This document shows, piece by piece, positions 1 to 6,083 of a DNA stretch of 12,072 nt. The stretch lies in contig DQCL01000224.1 of the NCBI GenBank assembly GCA_003533975.1, forward strand, positions 1 through 12,072, given 5' to 3'. This stretch comes from Octadecabacter sp. (GTDB lineage Bacteria > Pseudomonadota > Alphaproteobacteria > Rhodobacterales > Rhodobacteraceae). The translations under genes and the position numbers were made by a program. Numbering within the stretch: the stretch's first letter is position 1; every line of letters starts with the position of its first letter. The notes beneath the pieces were generated by a model. The model was not told where the DNA came from, did no database searches, and worked only from the letters and a program-made list of their open reading frames with translations.

Positions 1-333
1 CCGGATTTGCCGACCTGCTGCATTCATGGCGATTACGGCATTCAGTATACGATTGCTGAACTCGCCACGGCTGTTGAGTTGGGCTTGTCGCTGCCAATTA
101 TCCTTTGGGACAATGGGAAGTTGGGGGCTATTGAAGGCAGCATGATTGCCGCACAGATTGCGCCCAACTCGGTAATTCAACGCAATCCCGACTTTATGGC
201 ACTTGCAACGGCCTATGGTGCGCAGGCCGCACAGCCCGAAACGTTGGCCGACATTGCACCTGCCCTTGATGCGGCATTCAAGGCAGACGTTCCGACGATC
301 ATCCGCCTCACGCCTGCATTGATCGGGACCTAG
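1..333 (+). CDS. C-terminal fragment of a thiamine-diphosphate-dependent enzyme, acetolactate synthase-like superfamily
   Basis: The reading frame is open from the first base, so the true start lies upstream and only the last 110 codons are visible; the stop is TAG at 331-333. The fragment matches the C-terminal ThDP-binding domain of acetolactate synthase-like decarboxylases and carboligases. It has a GDYG segment (window codons 10-13), the helix ELATAVELGLSLP, then a Trp-Asp-Asn at codons 36-38. This is the GDG-x(about 26)-N pattern that holds the Mg-diphosphate. The third residue of the usual GDG is Tyr here, and the usual Asn-Asn before the Tyr-Gly pair is Asp-Asn followed by KLG. Substrate cannot be told from the fragment; the 5-guanidino-2-oxopentanoate decarboxylase (AruI-like) group is one possibility but unproven. 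It converges with the next gene, the two stop codons being only two bases apart, and no terminator separates them. Confidence 0.85.
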   Translation, partial: PDLPTCCIHGDYGIQYTIAELATAVELGLSLPIILWDNGKLGAIEGSMIAAQIAPNSVIQRNPDFMALATAYGAQAAQPETLADIAPALDAAFKADVPTIIRLTPALIGT

Positions 334-335
334 GG

Positions 336-2108
336 TTAGTCGCTCCAGCAGCTCACCAGGACGGCCATGTCTGCCGCCATCAATGTCAGCGCTTCTGGTG
401 TCATGTAGGTCACGGAATCCGTGGTCATGATGTCGATGCCCGCACCGGATACGGACGAAATGATCTCATCCGCGTCCACAGAGAACGACACCTCGGGCGG
501 TAGGGACTGCCCGTTTGTCTGTTCCTTTGGCAACAACATTCCCAGAACCGCGCCGCCATTGTCATAGACTGGGCCGCCTGCATCACCTGGTTGCGCGTAA
601 ATCGACAGGCGTTTCACGTCATCTTCGCCGTTCAGCCCACGAATGTCGGCCAATGTACCAAATGTCAGGGCAGGGGTCGTGAGTACACCACCGTATGGGA
701 AACCCGCTACAGCAACTTCGGCTTGAAGACGCGGCACGCCGGTTTGGAACTCGGCAACCGCAGGCGGTGCAAGCCGCGTAGACGGGCGCAAGACCGCAAT
801 TCCAAGGTTTTCATCTTGAAGAACAACAGTCGCATCATGCTCCATGCCAAGAGTGATGGAGGTACATTCGTCAATGGCTTCGATCGTCGTCAGGACTTCG
901 CCAGACCCGTTGATATAGAAACCGGAACGGTCGCGGATCGGTTTGCGCACGGCAAGGCCGGCGACCAGATCAATCGCCTGATCCTCATCTGGGCGAGCAA
1001 TGGCGGGGTCAAGTACACCGTCAATCGTCGCGAAGCTTGCCTGCATTTCAGCAAGCACACGGCGGCGGCGTTCATCGTCGCCCGCTGGCCAAACAAGTGT
1101 GAAGCCTTTGATTTCGTTATTTTCAAGAACCACGGATGTGTAGGAATGGACGTTTTCGTCAAAACCTTCGATTTCAAACCCACGGTCACGGCGGGACCGT
1201 TCTCCGGTTGGTGGAATAATCGCCAGCGTTTGTAGTATTTCATAAAGGCCGAACATGCGTGTCCGGTCGCCCGGTTGGGAGATCAGCAAGACCTGTGCTG
1301 CAACATCACCTGACGGATCAAAGCGGGCAAAGGGCGGTTCGTATTCTGCAAATTTGACAACGCCCGTCGGGATTTGCATCTCGATACCAGAGGCATCATC
1401 GCGCACCAGCTGAAGGCCCATGCCATCCAGAATGGAGTTATAGGCATCCAATAGCTCTGCACGTTGGCCCGTGGTCAAAACGCCTGTCGGCTCATGGTTG
1501 TTGGTTTCTTGCCATGCGACCATTGAACGTCGTGTGCCACGGCCATAGGCGCCATCAATCGCGCTGTCATAAAAACCGGCCCACTGAAGTGCGGTCTGCA
1601 ACAGGCGCTTTTGGTCGCGATCAAGGGCCTGCTCGCTGACTTGGGCTTCGCGGTAAGTTTCATCAGGTGCTTGGATCGGGTCGGGCTCTGGAATTGGTTC
1701 CGGCTCGACGGCGATAACAGGCGTGTCAACTTCGGTTGGCGTGTTAGTCGGTGTTTCAACTTCCAAGGGGTTACTTGGCGCAGTCACGCCAACGGGCCAG
1801 AACTGTGTGCGAAACCGTCGACCATCCACAATGTAGCTATCGTTTGGAATGACACCGGCGCGGCGCAATTGGTTCAGCTGAGCATCAGCATCGACCGCTG
1901 CATATGGGCCAAGAACGATACCGTACCACCCACCAGGAAGGGCGAACCCCGCTACGTCCGGCACTCCGGCTGCGGAATACCCACGTGCGGCGTTCTGTGC
2001 GCCTGTTAATGTGCGTTGCGCTTCAATTTGGACCCAAGCGCTTTGCTGGGCGGCCGCTGGAAGCGCCATAAAAATACTAATAATCAGTGCGGAAAAAATA
2101 CGAAGCAT
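336..2108 (-). CDS. Exported SPOR-like / peptidoglycan-binding protein with a catalytically dead trypsin-like domain
   Basis: 590 aa from ATG at 2108. The frame stays open to 2195, but the 2108 start puts a textbook signal peptide at the N-terminus (MLRIFSALIISIFMALPAAA, cleavage near residue 20). Residues 22-107 look like a SPOR-type repeat region (WYGIVLGPYAAVDADAQ, then RFRTQFWPVG). Residues 108-155 are a Pro/Glu-rich linker. Residues 161-219 are a PG_binding_1 domain (IDGAYGRGTRRSMVAWQ). Residues 221-378 are not recognised. Residues 379-556 follow a trypsin/DegP-like fold, but the three catalytic positions read Glu410 (TTIEAID for TNAHVV), Gly436 (NLGIAVL for DLALL) and Ala510 (PGDAGGP for GNSGG). 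The protein therefore probably acts in the periplasm as a wall-binding or protein-binding factor and not a protease. The Shine-Dalgarno is weak: AGGGA about 13 bases upstream. The gene is divergent from glyQ and convergent with the ThDP enzyme. Confidence 0.87.
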   Translation of the reverse strand: MLRIFSALIISIFMALPAAAQQSAWVQIEAQRTLTGAQNAARGYSAAGVPDVAGFALPGGWYGIVLGPYAAVDADAQLNQLRRAGVIPNDSYIVDGRRFRTQFWPVGVTAPSNPLEVETPTNTPTEVDTPVIAVEPEPIPEPDPIQAPDETYREAQVSEQALDRDQKRLLQTALQWAGFYDSAIDGAYGRGTRRSMVAWQETNNHEPTGVLTTGQRAELLDAYNSILDGMGLQLVRDDASGIEMQIPTGVVKFAEYEPPFARFDPSGDVAAQVLLISQPGDRTRMFGLYEILQTLAIIPPTGERSRRDRGFEIEGFDENVHSYTSVVLENNEIKGFTLVWPAGDDERRRRVLAEMQASFATIDGVLDPAIARPDEDQAIDLVAGLAVRKPIRDRSGFYINGSGEVLTTIEAIDECTSITLGMEHDATVVLQDENLGIAVLRPSTRLAPPAVAEFQTGVPRLQAEVAVAGFPYGGVLTTPALTFGTLADIRGLNGEDDVKRLSIYAQPGDAGGPVYDNGGAVLGMLLPKEQTNGQSLPPEVSFSVDADEIISSVSGAGIDIMTTDSVTYMTPEALTLMAADMAVLVSCWSD

Positions 2109-2154
2109 AGCTGTGAAAACGTCCCTAAAGTGTCTGGCGACTGCAATACCAACC

Positions 2155-2172
2155 GCGCGTTCCGCGCTTTTT
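2155..2172 (+). terminator. Intrinsic terminator, plus-strand orientation, in the divergent intergenic region
   Basis: GCGCG (2155-2159), a TTC loop (2160-2162), CGCGC (2163-2167), then five T (2168-2172). The short all-GC stem followed by a T-run works only on the plus strand. No plus-strand gene lies just upstream; the nearest is the ThDP enzyme ending at 333. It may stop transcripts running antisense through the 336-2108 gene and insulate the glyQ promoter. The stem is short, so efficiency is uncertain. Confidence 0.5.
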
Positions 2173-2260
2173 AACACTCTTGCGACAAAGCGCACGTGGA
2201 AAGTGGCGCAAGATTAAGAAATCTAGGGGATTGTAAGGGGACTCACAGGATTTGCGTACA

Positions 2261-2289
2261 TTGACCCTCGTCGCGCAGCAACTTATGCA
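2261..2289 (+). promoter_or_regulatory. Candidate housekeeping sigma-factor promoter of the glyQ operon
   Basis: A -35 hexamer TTGACC (2261-2266), a 17-base spacer, then a -10-like TATGCA (2284-2289). This predicts a transcript starting near 2296, a short leader of about 20 bases, and the Shine-Dalgarno AGAGGG (2305-2310) before the glyQ ATG at 2315. Because this promoter sits downstream of the possible TTG at 2252, it supports 2315 as the real glyQ start. Confidence 0.45.
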
Positions 2290-2314
2290 AGCGCCAGCAA
2301 TACAAGAGGGTCCA

Positions 2315-3244
2315 ATGGCCGATACACCACGCAGTTTTCAAGAGATTATTCTTCGTCTTCAGTCCTACTGGGCTGCTAAAGGCTGCGCGTTAATGCAGCC
2401 CTACGACATGGAGGTTGGTGCGGGCACGTTTCATCCTGCCACCACACTGCGTTCGTTGGGGGATGTTCCTTGGGCCGCGGCCTACGTTCAGCCGTCTCGT
2501 CGACCAACCGATGGTCGCTACGGTGAGAACCCGAACCGCTTGCAGCACTACTATCAATTCCAAGCCCTGATTAAGCCAAGCCCGCCCAACTTGCAGGAGC
2601 TTTACTTGGGGTCGCTGGAAGCGATTGGCGTCGACATGGCGTTGCACGACATTCGTTTTGTCGAAGATGACTGGGAAAGCCCGACTTTGGGGGCGTCCGG
2701 CCTTGGCTGGGAGGTCTGGTGTGATGGCATGGAAGTGTCGCAATTCACTTATTTTCAACAGGTTTGTGGCCATGACTGCCACCCTGTTTCCGGCGAGTTA
2801 ACCTACGGTCTTGAACGGCTGGCGATGTATATTCTGGGCGTCGATCACGTGATGGATATGCCGTTTAACGACCCCGAAGCGCCAATCGCGCTGACCTATG
2901 GCGATGTGTTTAAGCAGGCAGAACAGGAATACTCGCGGTTCAATTTCGATATCGCAGATACAGACATTTTGCTTACCCATTTTGAGGATGCAGAACGTGA
3001 ATGCGCTGCAATCTTAAGTCACGAACACATTGACCCGAAGAACGGCAACAAGATCGTCATGGCGCAGCCCGCTTATGATCAGTGCATTAAGGCCAGCCAT
3101 TTGTTTAACCTGCTCGATGCCCGTGGCGTGATTTCGGTCACCGAACGCCAAGCCTACATCGGGCGTGTTCGCGCGTTGTCCAAACTTTGCGCCGATGCTT
3201 TCCTTCAGACTGCTGCTGGTGGTTTTAAGGAGGCAAACGCATGA
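2315..3244 (+). CDS. glyQ: Glycine--tRNA ligase alpha subunit
   Basis: 309 aa; E. coli GlyQ is about 303. It is the catalytic alpha subunit of the bacterial alpha2-beta2 glycyl-tRNA synthetase, a class II enzyme that activates glycine with ATP and charges tRNA-Gly in the cytoplasm. Family signatures are intact: [19 protein letters not shown] (residues 28-46), [58 protein letters not shown] and [15 protein letters not shown] chose ATG 2315 and not the in-frame TTG at 2252 because AGAGGG lies four bases upstream, the protein then begins MADTPRSFQ as in homologues, and the candidate promoter would otherwise be inside the gene. The stop TGA overlaps the next ATG (ATGA, 3241-3244), so translation of the two is coupled. 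It is the first gene of the glyQ-membrane protein-glyS operon. Confidence 0.97.
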   Translation: MADTPRSFQEIILRLQSYWAAKGCALMQPYDMEVGAGTFHPATTLRSLGDVPWAAAYVQPSRRPTDGRYGENPNRLQHYYQFQALIKPSPPNLQELYLGSLEAIGVDMALHDIRFVEDDWESPTLGASGLGWEVWCDGMEVSQFTYFQQVCGHDCHPVSGELTYGLERLAMYILGVDHVMDMPFNDPEAPIALTYGDVFKQAEQEYSRFNFDIADTDILLTHFEDAERECAAILSHEHIDPKNGNKIVMAQPAYDQCIKASHLFNLLDARGVISVTERQAYIGRVRALSKLCADAFLQTAAGGFKEANA

Positions 3245-3789
3245 ACGCGACGCGTCTTGCCATCTTGGGCATCTTGATTCCGGCCATTCTTGGCGGTGCT
3301 TTCATGTACTATAACCTCGTCTACGCGGGTTACGGCGAACTCACACAGGAGGAAGTTGGAGAAATCCAACTCATCAATGTTGCAACCGGCGAACCGCAGC
3401 CAATAATGTTGGATAATGTAAAGGCTATCGACACTGTTGAAGACGGCGTGCGCCTGTCTGGCGCGATTTCGTTCCGTGTATGTTTTGATGCGCCACAAAG
3501 CCTGGCCATGTTGTCAGAAACCTTTGTAATCATGGACGAAGCTGTTCCGTTGACCGCTCCGTCTTGGTTTGATTGCTTTAACGCGCAGGAAATCGGTAAA
3601 GCCCTAGAAAACGATGAGGCCATTGCCTTCATGAGCCAAGAGAACATCAGCTATGGTGTGGATCGTGTGGTCGCCGTAATGCCTGATGGCCGAGGTTTCG
3701 TTTGGCATCAGCTCAACCCGTGCGGGGAGGCCGTCTTTGCCGGCGACAATACCCCCGAAGATTGCCCCGAACCGCCGGAGAATTTCTAA
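3241..3789 (+). CDS. DUF6446-like single-pass membrane protein encoded between glyQ and glyS
   Basis: 182 aa. A strong Shine-Dalgarno AAGGAGG (3227-3233) lies seven bases before ATG 3241, inside the end of glyQ. Residues 5-28 form one hydrophobic segment ([20 protein letters not shown]), followed by a soluble domain that probably faces the periplasm. Recognisable stretches are TGEPQPIML (49-57), [16 protein letters not shown] (76-91), [11 protein letters not shown] (103-113), [26 protein letters not shown] (138-163, here quoted in outline) and four cysteines at 81, 112, 161 and 175. No CXXCH or catalytic motif is visible. From memory it belongs to a Rhodobacterales-restricted family of unknown function, DUF6446; I am fairly but not wholly sure of the number. 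The four cysteines could form two disulfides. It overlaps glyQ by four bases and abuts glyS with no gap, so all three are co-translated. Function unknown. Confidence 0.87.
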   Translation: MNATRLAILGILIPAILGGAFMYYNLVYAGYGELTQEEVGEIQLINVATGEPQPIMLDNVKAIDTVEDGVRLSGAISFRVCFDAPQSLAMLSETFVIMDEAVPLTAPSWFDCFNAQEIGKALENDEAIAFMSQENISYGVDRVVAVMPDGRGFVWHQLNPCGEAVFAGDNTPEDCPEPPENF

Positions 3790-6015
3790 ATGCCTGATCT
3801 ATTGATTGAACTCTTTTCCGAAGAAATTCCTGCTCGTATGCAGACCAAAGCTGCCGCTGATTTACAGAAATTGGTGACTGACGGATTGGTCGATGCGGGC
3901 CTGACTTACGCGGGCGCGGGCGCGTTTTCCACGCCGCGCCGTTTGGCGCTTTCTGTCGAAGGTCTGAGCGCTGAAAGTCCTGACACACGCGAAGAACGCA
4001 AGGGCCCGAAAGTCGGTGCGCCAGATGGTGCGATTGACGGGTTTTGCCGTGGCGCAGGCGTGTCGCGCGAAAGTCTTGAAGCACGGGATACCGGCAAGGG
4101 CGAAGTCTACTTTGCAGTGATCGAAAAGAAGGGTCGCAGCGCGTCTGAAATCATCGCTGAAGTGCTTGAAAACGCGATCCGTAACTTCCCATGGGCCAAG
4201 TCGATGCGCTGGGGATCTGGTGCGCTAAAATGGGTGCGCCCGCTGCATTCTATTGTCTGCATCCTGAGCGATGAAAGCGGCGCTGAAGTTGTTCCAATGT
4301 CTGTTGACGGCATCGTAGCTGGCACGACCACGCAGGGTCACAGGTTCATGTCTCCGGGTGAGTTTTCTGTAACGTCTTTCGAGGATTACGAGGCGAAGCT
4401 AAAGCGCGCCAATGTCATTTTGCGCGCAGATGAGCGTGCCGATATGATCTGGTCCGAAGCGTCTAATCAGGCGTTCGCGGCGGGGCTGGAATTGGTCGAG
4501 GATAAGGGTTTGTTGGCGGAGGTTTCCGGCCTTGTTGAGTGGCCCGTTGTGTTGATGGGCACCATCGCCGATGACTTTTTGTCGTTGCCGCCAGAGGTGC
4601 TGACAGCGTCCATGCGCGAGCATCAAAAGTTCTTCTCGGTGAAGGATAAGACGGGGCAAGTTGTACGCTTTGTGACGGTCGCCAATCGTGAAACGGCTGA
4701 CCAAGGTGCAACCATTTTGTCGGGCAATCAAAAGGTGCTGTTTGCACGTTTGTCGGACGCGAAATTCTTCTGGGAAAACGATTTGCGCGTTGCCAAGTCG
4801 GGTGGGCAGAAATGGCTCGATTCCTTGGGCAATGTGACATTCCACAACAAGCTTGGCACGGTCGCCGAACTGGTGGATCGCATGGCCGCGCTGTCCGCCG
4901 AGATTGCGCCGGTTGTCGGGGCTGAGGCGGCTGAGGCGGCTGAGGCCGCGAAGTTTGCCAAAGCTGATCTAAGCTCGGAAATGATTTATGAGTTTCCCGA
5001 TCTACAAGGGTTGATGGGACGCTATTACGCGAAGGAAGCGGGCAAGTCTGATGCCGTCGCACTGGCCGCGCAGGAACACTATTCCCCGCTCGGGCCATCT
5101 GATGACGTACCGAACGCGCCTGTGTCTGTCACCGTCGCCTTGGCTGAAAAGATCGACAAACTGACGGGCTTCTGGGCGATTGATGAAAAACCAACAGGGT
5201 CCAAAGATCCGTTTGCGCTGCGCCGTGCGGCATTGGGCGTCATTCGGTTGGTGTTGGAGAACGGCCTGACGGTAAAGCTGGACCGCTTCATTGACGCCCA
5301 GTTGGTGCGCCAGAAAGTGAAAGTCTTCGACACGTTGTCTACGGATGAGATCGAAGAACTGCTGGAAGAGATCGCCAAACATGGCGTTTTTGGCGCGGCA
5401 TTCAAAACGGCCAAAGAGTTTTGGAAAGAGAAAGACGTTTCACCGTCTCAGGGCTTCAACGACCTTGGCGATGCAGTGCCTGATTTGTCTGTCGATCTGC
5501 TGTCTTTTTTCCATGACCGCCTAAAGGTGTACCTAAAAGACGAAGGCGTTTCCCATGATGTGATTGATGCGTCCCTTGCGATGCCGGGCAACGACGATCT
5601 GTTGCTCCTCGTGAACCGTGCAAAGGCGCTGGCTGCGTTCTTGAAAACCGATGATGGGACCAACCTGATCCAAGGGTTCAAGCGCGCCAATAACATCCTG
5701 TCGCAAGCGGAAGAGAAGGATGGGGTTGAGTATTCGTTCGGGGCCGAGGTGAAGTTCGCTGAAACCGATGAGGAAAAAGCACTGTTTAAAGCGCTGGATG
5801 CTGCGGATGCGAAGATCGCGCCTGCAATGGCTGCAGAAGATTTTGCCGCGGCGATGTCCGCAATGGCAGACCTGCGCGCGCCGATTGATGCGTTTTTCGA
5901 TGCGGTTCAGATCAACGCAGAAAGCGAAGTTTTGCGCCGCAATCGCCTAAATATGTTGAGCCGCATTCGCACAATCTGCCTTAGCGTGGCGGATTTGCGT
6001 AAACTTGAGGGCTAA
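3790..6015 (+). CDS. glyS: Glycine--tRNA ligase beta subunit
   Basis: 741 aa, somewhat longer than E. coli GlyS (about 689). The beta subunit binds tRNA-Gly and, with GlyQ, makes up the alpha2-beta2 synthetase. The N-terminus has the typical opening LLIELFSEEIPARMQ. Further family blocks are AFSTPRRLAL, KSMRWGSGALKWVRPLHSI, EWPVVLMG, PPEVLTASMREHQKFF, DAKFFWENDL, NKLGTVAELVDRM, EFPDLQGLMGRYYA and DPFALRRAALGVIRL. The C-terminal ~100 residues form the DALR-type anticodon-binding domain, ending RRNRLNMLSRIRTICLSVADL. ATG 3790 directly follows the TAA of the preceding gene; GGAG at 3777-3780 serves as Shine-Dalgarno. A short Ala/Glu run at residues 378-386 is encoded by a 9-base tandem repeat but lies in a normally variable helix. 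Sequence looks intact and functional. Confidence 0.97.
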   Translation: MPDLLIELFSEEIPARMQTKAAADLQKLVTDGLVDAGLTYAGAGAFSTPRRLALSVEGLSAESPDTREERKGPKVGAPDGAIDGFCRGAGVSRESLEARDTGKGEVYFAVIEKKGRSASEIIAEVLENAIRNFPWAKSMRWGSGALKWVRPLHSIVCILSDESGAEVVPMSVDGIVAGTTTQGHRFMSPGEFSVTSFEDYEAKLKRANVILRADERADMIWSEASNQAFAAGLELVEDKGLLAEVSGLVEWPVVLMGTIADDFLSLPPEVLTASMREHQKFFSVKDKTGQVVRFVTVANRETADQGATILSGNQKVLFARLSDAKFFWENDLRVAKSGGQKWLDSLGNVTFHNKLGTVAELVDRMAALSAEIAPVVGAEAAEAAEAAKFAKADLSSEMIYEFPDLQGLMGRYYAKEAGKSDAVALAAQEHYSPLGPSDDVPNAPVSVTVALAEKIDKLTGFWAIDEKPTGSKDPFALRRAALGVIRLVLENGLTVKLDRFIDAQLVRQKVKVFDTLSTDEIEELLEEIAKHGVFGAAFKTAKEFWKEKDVSPSQGFNDLGDAVPDLSVDLLSFFHDRLKVYLKDEGVSHDVIDASLAMPGNDDLLLLVNRAKALAAFLKTDDGTNLIQGFKRANNILSQAEEKDGVEYSFGAEVKFAETDEEKALFKALDAADAKIAPAMAAEDFAAAMSAMADLRAPIDAFFDAVQINAESEVLRRNRLNMLSRIRTICLSVADLRKLEG
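4921..4947 (+). repeat. Three tandem copies of a 9-base unit inside glyS
   Basis: GCTGAGGCG, GCTGAGGCG, GCTGAGGCC in a row encode (Ala-Glu-Ala)x3 at GlyS residues 378-386. The reading frame is kept, and the region aligns with an Ala-rich variable helix in other GlyS proteins. It could vary in copy number by slippage with little effect. Confidence 0.7.
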
Positions 6016-6034
6016 GGAAACCGTAATGTTATCC

Positions 6035-6062
6035 TTGCCCTGTGAGGGCACCGCACTATGGT
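6035..6062 (+). promoter_or_regulatory. Weak candidate promoter with a small hairpin between glyS and the dikinase-like gene
   Basis: TTGCCC (6035-6040), a 16-base spacer and TATGGT (6057-6062) resemble a sub-optimal -35/-10 pair. Overlapping it is a perfect short inverted repeat TGCCCT-GTG-AGGGCA (6036-6050). There is no T-run after the hairpin, so it is not a convincing terminator. The dikinase-like gene may have its own promoter as well as read-through from glyS. Support is thin. Confidence 0.2.
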
Positions 6063-6068
6063 GTCCAC

Positions 6069-6076
6069 AAAGGGGA
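6069..6076 (+). promoter_or_regulatory. Ribosome binding site that fixes the GTG start at 6084
   Basis: AAAGGGGA lies about seven bases before GTG 6084. The upstream in-frame GTG at 6042 sits inside the small hairpin and has no purine-rich site, and ATG 6111 has none either. This makes 6084 the best start for the dikinase-like protein. Confidence 0.6.
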
Positions 6077-6083
6077 TGCCGCA

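Noticed and set aside
591..1235. 214-codon plus-strand open frame opposite the pseudo-protease gene
   Set aside because: No recognisable domain, and the minus-strand frame has a signal peptide and three recognisable domains over the same bases.
2109..2195. N-terminal extension of the pseudo-protease frame up to 2195
   Set aside because: It would put 29 residues before a clear signal peptide; the internal ATG at 2108 gives the expected exported protein.
2252..2314. TTG start at 2252 for glyQ
   Set aside because: A good promoter lies inside this extension, and ATG 2315 has a Shine-Dalgarno and the usual GlyQ N-terminus.
4921..4947. Tandem 9-base repeat in glyS as phase-variation or insertion
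   Set aside because: Three in-frame copies in a naturally Ala-rich variable helix cannot switch the gene off and need no special explanation.
4463..5098. 211-codon minus-strand open frame within glyS
   Set aside because: Very high Pro/Arg/Gln content with no motif; antisense shadow of glyS.
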